NCBI RefSeq assembly: GCF_009827395.1
Contig: NZ_WTYX01000002.1
Coordinates: 620,001 to 684,000 of the forward strand
DNA length: 64,000 nucleotides
Source: Pontixanthobacter aquaemixtae
Lineage (GTDB): Bacteria; Pseudomonadota; Alphaproteobacteria; Sphingomonadales; Sphingomonadaceae
Direction: 5' to 3'
The position numbers were made by a program, and so were the translations under genes. Positions 55,766 to 63,168 of the stretch are shown in pieces; within the stretch, counting starts at the first letter, position 1; every line of letters begins with the position of its first letter. The notes below the pieces were generated by a model that did no database searches, was not told where the DNA came from, and was given only the letters and a program-made list of their open reading frames with translations.

Positions 55766-55963
55766 TTATTCTTGCGGCTGCGTGTCCGCTTCCGGTTCGG
55801 TTTCCGGTTCTTGCTGGGGAAGGCGTTTTGCTTCGACCATTTCCGCCGCTTCGTCGAGCGCGCGTGCTTCACCCACGCTCACGCCGCCGGGTCCCGGATC
55901 ATTGTCCGCACTGCCGCAGGCAGTCAGCAGGATTGCGCTGAAAATCGGGAGAATCATCTTCAT
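55766..55963 (-). CDS. Small hypothetical lipoprotein (65 aa)
   Basis: A 65-aa protein with a lipoprotein signal and lipobox (MKMILPIFSAILLTAC). A short acidic tail GEARALDEAAEMVEAKRLPQ ends in Glu/Pro/Gln-rich sequence. I do not recognise a family. The ATG at 55963 has GGTGG upstream. It could be read together with the acyl-CoA dehydrogenase gene that follows, though a functional link is doubtful. Longer in-frame starts would run over its neighbour's terminator and are rejected. Confidence 0.7.
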   Translation of the reverse strand: MKMILPIFSAILLTACGSADNDPGPGGVSVGEARALDEAAEMVEAKRLPQQEPETEPEADTQPQE

Positions 55964-55992
55964 CGGGCCACCATACCCACATGCGCCCAAAG

Positions 55993-56027
55993 GAAAAGCG
56001 GGCGAATCGCATAAACGAACCGCCCGC
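55993..56027 (-). terminator. Probable terminator of the acidic lipoprotein gene
   Basis: GCGGGCG (55998-56004) pairs with CGCCCGC (56021-56027). On the minus strand the stem is followed by TTTTCC. The loop is long (16 bases), so the strength is moderate. Confidence 0.55.
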
Positions 56028-56054
56028 TCCGGAAAAAAGGGCTTTGTGCCGTGG

Positions 56055-56423
56055 TTACTCGGAAACTTCTTCCTCGACGGTTTCGGCCATCTGATCTGCC
56101 TGATCGCTTGCAGCGCTTTCGGCAGCGGCCTGGATATCTGCCACATCTGCGGCGGCAGCAGCGGCGGCTTCTCCGGCGCTATCGGCTTCGGCGGCGACGG
56201 CTGCCGATGTAGCTGCAGACGGTGCTTGTACGTCTTCGCCTTCGCTGTCGGCCGCGGCAGCCGCGTCTTCAACGGGCTCTTCTTCGACTTCGGCAACGGC
56301 TTCTTCAGCGACAACTTCTACATTTTCCGCTTCTGCATCGTCAGAGGCATCGTCGGCGCTTCCGCATGCAGACAAGGCCAAGGCAGCAGTCGAAGCGAAT
56401 GCGACATATGCGAGTTTTTTCAT
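56055..56423 (-). CDS. Acidic alanine-rich lipoprotein (122 aa)
   Basis: A 122-aa lipoprotein with signal and lipobox (YVAFASTAALALSACGSADD). The mature part is almost only Ala, Glu, Asp, Val and Ser (NVEVVAEEAVAEVEEEPVED, AAAAAADVADIQAAAESAAS). It is probably extended or coiled rather than globular, since no folded motif is seen. AGGAGAAC lies upstream of the ATG. It is divergent from recQ and has its own terminator-like hairpin. An abundant low-complexity surface lipoprotein or periplasmic cation buffer is possible; the function is unknown. Confidence 0.72.
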   Translation of the reverse strand: MKKLAYVAFASTAALALSACGSADDASDDAEAENVEVVAEEAVAEVEEEPVEDAAAAADSEGEDVQAPSAATSAAVAAEADSAGEAAAAAAADVADIQAAAESAASDQADQMAETVEEEVSE

Positions 56424-56569
56424 AAGAGTGTTCTCCTGGAAATTCGTGTTTCCCGGGCCTTGCGCACCGGGCGACTCGTCAATCTTAACCATCCAGTGGC
56501 GGCATCGCAAAGGGCAAAGCTGTGGAAACGGCATTTGCGCAGAGATGCGGCTCTGCCAATAGGCAAGTG

Positions 56570-58363
56570 ATGGCTACATTGACCGACACTCCGCCCACTC
56601 TCGAAGCCGCAGCCGAACGGATGCGCATGCTGTTCGGGTTTAGTGAATTTCGCGGGCGGCAGGCCGATGTGATCCGCCGTGTGCTCGACGGCCAATCGAC
56701 CTTGGCGGTTATGCCCACGGGCGCGGGGAAATCGCTGACCTATCAATTGCCCGCGGCCATGCTCGATGGAACCTGCGTGGTCATATCGCCGTTGATTGCG
56801 TTGATGCATGATCAGCTTCGGGCCGCACGCGCCAATGGCATTCGCGCGGCAACCTTGACCAGCGCCGACGCAGATTGGCGCGAGACGATGGACGCTTACC
56901 GCGCTGGCGAGCTTGATCTTCTCTACGTCGCGCCCGAGCGCGCGAGCCAGCCGCAATTCTGCGACTTTGTGACCGCTGCCCCGATTGCGTTGTTTGCGAT
57001 TGATGAGGCGCATTGCGTGTCCGAATGGGGGCATGATTTCCGCCCTGACTACCGCCAATTGCTGCCATTGATGGAACGCTTTGCCGAGGTTCCGCGACTG
57101 GCGCTGACCGCTACGGCTGACAAGCGCACGCGGGCCGATATTCTGGCCCAGCTTGGCATCCCGAAAGAGGGATTGGTGCTTGCCGGATTTGACCGGCCCA
57201 ACATCACCTATGCCATCCGCCATCGGGACAATCCGGTGCGCCAGATTGCGACCTTGATGGCAGAGCAGCCGGGGCCCGGCATAGTCTACGCGCCGACACG
57301 CAAGAAGGTGGAGGATCTCGCGCAGAAACTTGCCGCGGCCACGGGGCGGCCGGTTTTGCCCTATCATGCGGGCCTTCCGCCGGAAGAACGCGCGGCCAAT
57401 CAGGCGGGTTTTGTGGCTTCGGAAGATATGGTGATCGTTGCGACGATTGCCTTCGGAATGGGGATCGACAAACCCGATGTCCGCTTTGTTGCGCATGCGG
57501 GCATCCCCAAGTCGATCGAAGCCTATTACCAGGAAACGGGCCGGGCGGGGCGCGACGGTGATCCGGCGCAGGCAATCATGTTTTGGGGGGCAGGCGATTT
57601 TGCCCAGGCTCGCCAGCGACTGGCTGAATTGCCAGAGGACCGCCGCAGTGATGAACGCGCGCGGCTGGATATGCTCGCTGGTCTGGTCGAGACATCGGGC
57701 TGCAGGCGCGCGGTCCTGTTGCGGCATTTCGGCGAAGAGCCGGAGGAGATTTGCGGCAATTGCGACAACTGCCAGTCACCGCCAAAAGTCACCGATGCGA
57801 CCGAAACGGCGCGCAAGCTGCTTTCCGCCGCCTATCGAACCGGGCAAAGCTTTGGCTTCGGTCATCTGCAAAAGGTTCTGACCGGCGCGCGCGACGCGCG
57901 GATCGAGCAACGGGGCCATGACCGTTTGAGCGTTCACGGAATTGTCGAGGGCGAGGAAGCGGGCCTGCTGCAACCGGTATCGCGCGCTTTGCAGGCGAGG
58001 GGCGCATTGGTTCCAACCGAACATGGCGGCTTGGCGCTGGGCGGCGATGCACCGAAAATACTCAAAGGCGAGCAATCGGTCGAGATCGTCATCCCGCCGA
58101 AACGGGCACGCGGGAACAGGCGCGCAGACCGGACGCCCAATCCGGTAGGCGATCCCTTGTTTGACGCTCTGCGCGAGTTGCGCCGCGAACTGGCGGCGGA
58201 GGCACAAGTGCCGCCCTATGTCATTTTTCACGATGCCACTTTGCGCGAAATGGCGTCATCGCGCCCCTCCAGCCTCGAAGAACTTGGCGGCATTGTGGGT
58301 GTCGGAGCGAAAAAACTCGCCGCGCATGGCGATGCATTTCTGTCGGTGATCCGCCAGTATTGA
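56570..58363 (+). CDS. recQ: ATP-dependent DNA helicase RecQ
   Basis: A 597-aa superfamily 2 helicase for replication repair and recombination. Motif 0/I is FGFSEFRGRQADVIRRVLDG and MPTGAGKSLTYQLPA near 44-58. The DEAH box is AIDEAHCVSEWGHDFRPDY near 144, and motif VI is YYQETGRAGRDGDPAQA. A zinc-binding RQC region (CGNCDNC) and a C-terminal HRDC domain (SSLEELGGIVGVGAKKLAAH) complete it. The ATG at 56570 follows AGGCAAGTG; an ATG at 56522 would add 16 residues with no support. A promoter with TTGACA for the next gene overlaps its stop codon. Confidence 0.96.
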   Translation: MATLTDTPPTLEAAAERMRMLFGFSEFRGRQADVIRRVLDGQSTLAVMPTGAGKSLTYQLPAAMLDGTCVVISPLIALMHDQLRAARANGIRAATLTSADADWRETMDAYRAGELDLLYVAPERASQPQFCDFVTAAPIALFAIDEAHCVSEWGHDFRPDYRQLLPLMERFAEVPRLALTATADKRTRADILAQLGIPKEGLVLAGFDRPNITYAIRHRDNPVRQIATLMAEQPGPGIVYAPTRKKVEDLAQKLAAATGRPVLPYHAGLPPEERAANQAGFVASEDMVIVATIAFGMGIDKPDVRFVAHAGIPKSIEAYYQETGRAGRDGDPAQAIMFWGAGDFAQARQRLAELPEDRRSDERARLDMLAGLVETSGCRRAVLLRHFGEEPEEICGNCDNCQSPPKVTDATETARKLLSAAYRTGQSFGFGHLQKVLTGARDARIEQRGHDRLSVHGIVEGEEAGLLQPVSRALQARGALVPTEHGGLALGGDAPKILKGEQSVEIVIPPKRARGNRRADRTPNPVGDPLFDALRELRRELAAEAQVPPYVIFHDATLREMASSRPSSLEELGGIVGVGAKKLAAHGDAFLSVIRQY

Positions 58364-58405
58364 CATTTTCCCCTGCTGATATAAATATGATATCATAATT
58401 ATATC
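58360..58405 (+). promoter_or_regulatory. Promoter plus 28-bp palindromic operator of the SPFH-RHH pair
   Basis: TTGACA at 58360-58365 overlaps the recQ stop and is a perfect -35 box. Downstream, 58378-58405 is a near-perfect palindrome: 13 of 14 base pairs match, and the centre TATGATATCATA (58386-58397) is perfect. Its AT-rich half-sites contain or overlap possible -10 boxes (TATAAA 58380, TATGAT 58386). A protein bound here would block transcription of the SPFH gene 12 bases further on. The small RHH protein encoded just after it is the natural candidate repressor, which is an inference. Confidence 0.72.
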
Positions 58406-58416
58406 GGAGGAAGCAC

Positions 58417-59331
58417 ATGTCTGACAGATCGGTTGGAATGAAAATAAGCCGGGAAACCCCGGCCAGTACCTATGGCGGCTACATCATGCTGCTGGTCATG
58501 GTGGCCATCACGGCATTTGCCGTTTGGATGGTGTCGAGCATGGTGCCCGATGGCGGCGCGGCCAAGGCTGAGAAAATCATGTTTGTTCTCAGCCTGGTCG
58601 GTTCCTTGCTGGCGCTGGTCTTTGTCTCGGTCGGATTCTTCATGATCCAGCCCAACCAGGCGGCGGTCATCACCTTGTTCGGCGAATATCGCGGATCCGA
58701 ACGGACCGAGGGATTGCGCTGGATCTGGCCGTGGATGATGCGCCGCAAAATCAGCGCGCGTGCGCATAACATCCATTCGGAACGGGTGAAGATCAACGAT
58801 CTGCGCGGCAATCCCATCGAAATTGCCTGCAATGTTGTGTGGCGCGTGGCGGATACCGCGCAAGCCAGCTTTGACGTCGATGATTACAAGGAATTCGTGA
58901 ATATCCAGATCGAGGCAGGATTGCGCACGGTCGGCTCGCGCCACCCCTATGATGATTTCGAAGGCGAAGAAGTGACACTGCGTTCGGGCGGTGAAGTGAT
59001 AAATCGCGAATTGCTGGAAGAGCTCAATGACAGGCTCAAAACCGCCGGTATCGTTGTCGACGAAGCCGGGCTGACGCACCTTGCCTACGCATCCGAAATC
59101 GCCAGCGCCATGCTCAAACGCCAGCAAGCCGATGCGATCATCGCAGCGCGCGCCAAGATCGTGCTCGGCGCGGTCGGCATGGTCGAAGATGCCCTGACAA
59201 AGCTGAGCGCCGACAATATCGTCGAGCTTGATGACGAAAGGCGGGCGTCGATGGTGTCGAACCTGCTGGTGGTCCTGTGCGGCGAGCGCGAGGCCCATCC
59301 GGTCGTCAATGCGGGAACGCTGTACCAATAG
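58417..59331 (+). CDS. SPFH/Band 7 domain membrane protein
   Basis: A 304-aa protein with two N-terminal spans (about 21-43 and 54-77). An SPFH domain follows (FFMIQPNQAAVITLFGEYRG, then LRWIWPWMMRRKISARAHNI). IACNVVWRVADTAQASFDVD and VNIQIEAGLRTVGSRHPYDD are the prohibitin-like core. The C-terminal part has REELLEEL-like helices (NRELLEELNDRLKTAGIVVD) and LKRQQADAIIAARAKIVLGA. Such proteins form membrane microdomain oligomers, often with proteases or stress systems. CGGAGGAAG precedes the ATG. It is followed 20 bases later by a small RHH protein and preceded by a large palindrome. Confidence 0.92.
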   Translation: MSDRSVGMKISRETPASTYGGYIMLLVMVAITAFAVWMVSSMVPDGGAAKAEKIMFVLSLVGSLLALVFVSVGFFMIQPNQAAVITLFGEYRGSERTEGLRWIWPWMMRRKISARAHNIHSERVKINDLRGNPIEIACNVVWRVADTAQASFDVDDYKEFVNIQIEAGLRTVGSRHPYDDFEGEEVTLRSGGEVINRELLEELNDRLKTAGIVVDEAGLTHLAYASEIASAMLKRQQADAIIAARAKIVLGAVGMVEDALTKLSADNIVELDDERRASMVSNLLVVLCGEREAHPVVNAGTLYQ

Positions 59332-59351
59332 GCGCATTGAGGGCGTAAGCC

Positions 59352-59561
59352 ATGGCCAAACCTTCCAAGAAAGCTTTCGCGCTCCGGCTCGATTCTGCGG
59401 TGCATTCGGCGGTCGAACGGCTGGCTGCGGGCGAACTTCGATCCGCCAATGCGCAGATCGAAATGCTCTTGCGCGAAGCTTTGGAAGCCCGGGGAATAAG
59501 TGTGCAAATATCGCCCAAGCCGCGGCGCGGCCGCCCGCCCGCAAAACCAAAAGACGCGTGA
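59352..59561 (+). CDS. Arc-type ribbon-helix-helix protein
   Basis: A 69-aa basic protein with an Arc/MetJ-like fold. The beta-strand is KKAFALRLDSAVHSAVERLA, and helices A and B are SANAQIEMLLREALEARG. A basic tail KPRRGRPPAKPKD includes an AT-hook-like RGRP. AT-hook sequences prefer AT-rich minor grooves, which fits the AT-rich palindrome upstream of the SPFH gene. It is probably the autorepressor of the two-gene unit, which is an inference. The ATG follows GGGCGTAAGCC. No toxin-like partner is present, so a toxin-antitoxin reading is not favoured. Confidence 0.85.
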   Translation: MAKPSKKAFALRLDSAVHSAVERLAAGELRSANAQIEMLLREALEARGISVQISPKPRRGRPPAKPKDA

Positions 59562-59647
59562 GGATACTGCGCTCATTCGTCGGCCCCGGATACCGGATTG
59601 CGCGGACGATGCGCGTGGGTGCTTGGGGGCGGCCATATCGAAAAGTG

Positions 59648-59663
59648 TTAGCAGCGCGTTAAC
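59648..59663 (+). promoter_or_regulatory. CtrA-box-like site upstream of the beta-helix gene
   Basis: TTAG, seven bases (CAGCGCG), then TTAAC, one mismatch from the TTAA-N7-TTAAC consensus. It lies 24 bases before the start codon of the exported beta-helix protein. In Sphingomonadales CtrA controls motility and surface genes; the assignment here is tentative. Confidence 0.35.
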
Positions 59664-59686
59664 CCTTTTCGGCTAAACGCGGGCGT

Positions 59687-60658
59687 ATGAAAAACCATGC
59701 TCACGCTCGCCCTTCTCCGAAGATCACCGCGCTCGCCGCTGCGTTCGCCGTTGCAACGATCCCCGCTTCGGCGCCTTTTGCCCAATCGGGAAGCGCTTTT
59801 ACCGTTGTAGAATCGGGTCGCGGGTTTGACCGTTTGCAGGATGCCGTCAATTCGATCGGCAATGGCAACGGGACAATTGCCGTTGCTGCCGGAACGCACC
59901 GCCAATGTGCCGTGCAGGAAGGCGGTTCAATCTCCTATATGGCAGCGGTTCCGGGCAAAGCGATTTTTGACGGTGTCACCTGCGAAGGCAAAGCGGCTCT
60001 GGTTCTTCGCGGACGTTCGGCGAATGTATCCGGCCTGGTGTTCCGCCGCATGGCTGTGCCTGATTTCAACGGCGCAGGCATCCGTTTGGAACAGGGCAAT
60101 CTGACCGTCGCACAAAGCTGGTTCCTCGATAGCCAGCAGGGCATTCTCTCCGCCAATGACGCCAATGGCCAGATCGTCATCGACAAATCGACATTCTCCG
60201 GCCTTGGCACCTGCGAAGGCGGCGGCGGATGCGCGCATTCGATCTATATTGGTGATTATGGACATCTGCGCATTACCCGCAGCCGTTTCGAACGCGGCAC
60301 GGGTGGGCATTATGTCAAAGCGCGGGCTACGCGCGTCGATGTTGCATCGTCCAGCTTCGATGATTCCGCCGGACGCGGGACCAACTACATGATTGATCTG
60401 CCCGCCGGTTCGGTTGGCCAGATCACCAATAACTGGTTCGTGCAGGGGCAGAACAAAGAGAATTACTCGGCCTTTATCGCAGTGGGGGCAGAAGGCCGCC
60501 TGCATACCTCGAACGGTTTGCAAATCGCCGGCAACGATGCGCGTCTTGCGGCATCGGTCCGCCGCAACACCACTTTTGTCGCCGACTGGTCGGGCGATCA
60601 GCTTTCGATCATGGACAACAATCTCGGCCAGGGCCTGAAGAACTTCGAGCGGCGCTGA
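59687..60658 (+). CDS. Exported right-handed parallel beta-helix repeat protein
   Basis: A 323-aa protein with a signal peptide (KITALAAAFAVATIPASAPF). The mature part resembles pectate-lyase-like beta-helix proteins: SGRGFDRLQDAVNSIGNGNG, repeated strand-turn units such as ANVSGLVFRRMAVPDFNGAG, QSWFLDSQQGILSANDANGQ and SRFERGTGGHYVKARATRVD. No catalytic residues of a polysaccharide lyase can be singled out, so a carbohydrate-binding or surface role is equally likely. The start is preceded by GGGCGT only. It stands between the SPFH-RHH pair and psd on the same strand and has a CtrA-like site upstream. Confidence 0.85.
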   Translation: MKNHAHARPSPKITALAAAFAVATIPASAPFAQSGSAFTVVESGRGFDRLQDAVNSIGNGNGTIAVAAGTHRQCAVQEGGSISYMAAVPGKAIFDGVTCEGKAALVLRGRSANVSGLVFRRMAVPDFNGAGIRLEQGNLTVAQSWFLDSQQGILSANDANGQIVIDKSTFSGLGTCEGGGGCAHSIYIGDYGHLRITRSRFERGTGGHYVKARATRVDVASSSFDDSAGRGTNYMIDLPAGSVGQITNNWFVQGQNKENYSAFIAVGAEGRLHTSNGLQIAGNDARLAASVRRNTTFVADWSGDQLSIMDNNLGQGLKNFERR

Positions 60659-60737
60659 GATTTTCGCCGCTGGCGTCCATGACGCTGCGCTGATAATGCG
60701 GGCCATCGATTGATCGACGGCTTCCGGAGCGCAGACC

Positions 60738-61601
60738 ATTTCTTTTCAGCCCTTTATCTGGCTCCAACACATATTGCCGCAGCACCTCTTGTCGCGGCTG
60801 GCAGGCGCGATTGCGCGTAGCGAGAGGCCGTGGCTGCGCGACCGGCTGATCCGCCGCTTCGCCAAGGCGTATAATGTCGATATGGATCAGGCCGAGCGTC
60901 CGCTTGGTGACTATCGCAATTTCAACGACTTCTTCACGCGTGCGCTCAAGCCCGGAATGCGTCCGCTCGCGGATGGCGGCACTGACGTGCTTTGCCCTGC
61001 AGACGGGGCGGTGAGCCAGATCGGCCTGATCGCAGATGGCCGGATCGTCCAGGCCAAGGGGCAGAGCTACACCGCTGCCGAGCTGCTTGGCGGCGATGAC
61101 GCGCTTGCCAAGCGGTTCGAAGGCGGCAGTTTCATCACCATCTATCTCTCGCCCAGCGATTATCACCGCGTGCATATGCCGGTGGACGGGACGTTGCAGC
61201 AGACCGCCTATATCCCCGGCGATCTGTTTTCGGTGAACACTGTCACCGCAGAGAATGTGCCGCGGCTTTTTTCGCGTAACGAGCGTCTTTCCAGCGTGTT
61301 CGATACACCGCTTGGTGCGATGGCCAGCGTGATGGTGGGGGCCATGATTGTGGCCAGTATCGAAACGGTGTGGGGCGGCTTGGTCAAACCGCACCAGAAG
61401 CAGATCGTGCGCACATCGTTTGGGCAGGGCGAAAAGGCCGCACCACAATTGCGCGCGGGCGACGAAATGGGCCGCTTTCTTCTCGGTTCGACCGTAATCC
61501 TGCTGTTCGAGCCGGGAAAAGTGCAGTGGGCAGACGATCTGAAACCACTCAGCGTTGTGCGCATGGGCCAATCGCTTGGCCGGATCAGCGCGTCCCGCTA
61601 G
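60738..61601 (+). CDS. psd: Phosphatidylserine decarboxylase proenzyme
   Basis: A 287-aa (as annotated) pyruvoyl enzyme making phosphatidylethanolamine at the inner membrane. The self-cleavage motif is FLLGSTVILLF near the C-terminus. Other family blocks are YRNFNDFFTRALKPGMRPL, LCPADGAVSQIG, SPSDYHRVHMPVDG and VGAMIVASIETVW. The start is unusual. The frame is open from 60714 and homology-like text (FIWLQHILPQHLLSRLAG) begins before the first TTG at 60774. An ATT at 60738 has GGAG at proper spacing and is preferred; the TTG would give 275 aa. Its TAG stop overlaps the convergent GNAT stop. Confidence 0.92.
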   Translation: MSFQPFIWLQHILPQHLLSRLAGAIARSERPWLRDRLIRRFAKAYNVDMDQAERPLGDYRNFNDFFTRALKPGMRPLADGGTDVLCPADGAVSQIGLIADGRIVQAKGQSYTAAELLGGDDALAKRFEGGSFITIYLSPSDYHRVHMPVDGTLQQTAYIPGDLFSVNTVTAENVPRLFSRNERLSSVFDTPLGAMASVMVGAMIVASIETVWGGLVKPHQKQIVRTSFGQGEKAAPQLRAGDEMGRFLLGSTVILLFEPGKVQWADDLKPLSVVRMGQSLGRISASR

Positions 61602-62101
61602 CCAAATCCGGGCGCATATTTGACCACGCCTGTGGGCGCATCGCCTTCCAGAACCAGGCGCTGGAAATATTCGGGCGGCGGCCCGGGATAGGCGAGCTGC
61701 GGATCATGTTCGAACCCGAAACGCGGATAATATTCATTGCTGCCAAGCAGGACGATGCCCTTCGCACCAATCTGGCGCATATCGGCAATGCCGCGTTCGA
61801 TCAGCGCGCCGCCAATGCCGGTCCGCTGGTTCAGCGGGATAACCGAAACGGGGCCGAGGCCGTACCAGTCCCGGGTTCCATCTGAGATCGTCACCGGCGA
61901 GAAAGCAATATGGCCGATGATCGCCCGGTCGAGGCTTTCAGCAACAAGCGAGAGTGTCAGATCGCCATCCGCGCGTAGCTTGTTGATCACCTGGGGCTCG
62001 TCACCGTCGCTAAATTCCATGTCGCGGAATGCCGCCTCTGTCAGCGCGTAGATGGCATTTTCGTCACCTGGCTGTTCGGGGCGAATGGTGATGGCGCTCA
62101 T
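61598..62101 (-). CDS. GNAT family N-acetyltransferase
   Basis: A 167-aa single-domain acetyltransferase. GNAT features are an N-terminal IRPEQPGDENAIYALTEAAF, SLVAESLDRAIIGHIAFSPV, and the acetyl-CoA loop LGPVSVIPLNQRTGIGGALI (the Q/RxxGxG/A motif near 92-97). The C-terminal GSNEYYPRFGFEHDPQLAYP is typical of YhbS-like members. The substrate is unknown. It overlaps ribA by four bases (ATGA) as the third gene of the xth-ribA-GNAT run, and its stop overlaps that of psd (CTAG). Confidence 0.9.
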   Translation of the reverse strand: MSAITIRPEQPGDENAIYALTEAAFRDMEFSDGDEPQVINKLRADGDLTLSLVAESLDRAIIGHIAFSPVTISDGTRDWYGLGPVSVIPLNQRTGIGGALIERGIADMRQIGAKGIVLLGSNEYYPRFGFEHDPQLAYPGPPPEYFQRLVLEGDAPTGVVKYAPGFG

Positions 62102-63168
62102 ATTAGCAGATGTCCTGAACGGTCGCGTTTGGTTGCGAGATAGCGGCGATTGTGCGGATTGTCTGGCAGTTGATGCGCGACGCGCTCTTCGATGACAATA
62201 CCCGCCTTCTCCAGAGCAGACACTTTTTCCGGATTGTTGGTCATCAGGCGGATCGACTTCGCCCCGATCAGCTCGAGCATTCTGGCCGCGACCGGAAAAT
62301 CGCGCGCTTCATCGGGCAGGCCGAGCCGCTGATTGGCATCGACTGTGTCAAAGCCCTGATCCTGCAATTGATAGGCGCGCAATTTGTTGACCAGCCCGAT
62401 TCCGCGCCCTTCCTGCCGCATGTACAGGAGAATGCCCCATCCCCCCTTCTCGGACTCCCCGGCCATCGCGTGCAGCGCCGCATCCAATTGCGGGCCGCAA
62501 TCGCATTTCAGGCTGCCGAGGATATCACCGGTCAAACATTCGGAATGGAGCCTCACCAGAGGCTGCTGCTCGCTGCTCTGCTTCCCAATAACCAGCGCGA
62601 CATGTTCGCGCATGTCATCCGCGCTGCGAAAGGCGATGATCTGCGCATTGTCGCTGGCGCTGACGGGGAGCTTGGCCCGCGTCGCTATGCTGAGGCGGGC
62701 GGTTTCGGACCATTCGCTCAGATCGCTTGCGGACACGCTTTCCGCTTCACCCGCTTCCGCAGGATCGACCAGAAAAGCCGGAAGAATGCCGGCGATGCGC
62801 GCCAGTTCCATCGCAGCGAGTGCTTGTTCGTGCCACGCAATCGGATCGGCTTTGAACGGGCCCTTGAGAGGGCTGGAAAGATCGAGCGCGGGATCGGCAA
62901 TCGGCAAAGCGGTTCGCAAATCGAATGCCTCTGCCCCGCGAATCAGGACGGGAGCGTGGGGTTCTGCTGCGTCGCGCTGATTGGCGAGCTTCAAAGTCGC
63001 CGCCCGCGCAGAAGATATGAGCATCTGGCTCGAACTGGCGTGCGCGGCGATTGCGGTTTCAACGGGCAGCAATAGCGGGCCGCCGTCCAATGCAATGGGC
63101 CAGCCATGGCGCAGCGCATCGATTGCGTGCGCGACGCGCCGCGAAGGAGAGGGCGCGGCGGTGCTCAG
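62098..63168 (-). CDS. ribA: GTP cyclohydrolase II, long form
   Basis: A 356-aa enzyme opening the riboflavin pathway by converting GTP to a pyrimidine precursor. The C-terminal half is the canonical RibA domain: zinc ligands in LHSECLTGDILGSLKCDCGP, RQEGRGIGLVNKLRAYQLQD, TVDANQRLGLPDEARDF and RLMTNNPEKVSALEKAGI. The N-terminal 170 residues (VAHAIDALRHGWPIALDGGP) are a DHBP-synthase-like extension seen in sphingomonad RibAs. No ATG/GTG fits; a CTG at 63168 overlaps the xth stop (CTGA) with GGAG eight bases upstream and is taken as the start. The extension probably lacks catalysis. Confidence 0.91.
   Translation of the reverse strand: MSTAAPSPSRRVAHAIDALRHGWPIALDGGPLLLPVETAIAAHASSSQMLISSARAATLKLANQRDAAEPHAPVLIRGAEAFDLRTALPIADPALDLSSPLKGPFKADPIAWHEQALAAMELARIAGILPAFLVDPAEAGEAESVSASDLSEWSETARLSIATRAKLPVSASDNAQIIAFRSADDMREHVALVIGKQSSEQQPLVRLHSECLTGDILGSLKCDCGPQLDAALHAMAGESEKGGWGILLYMRQEGRGIGLVNKLRAYQLQDQGFDTVDANQRLGLPDEARDFPVAARMLELIGAKSIRLMTNNPEKVSALEKAGIVIEERVAHQLPDNPHNRRYLATKRDRSGHLLI

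Noticed and set aside
59352-59561. RHH protein as the antitoxin of a toxin-antitoxin pair
   Set aside because: The neighbouring gene is a 304-aa SPFH membrane protein, not a small toxin, and no other short partner frame is present.
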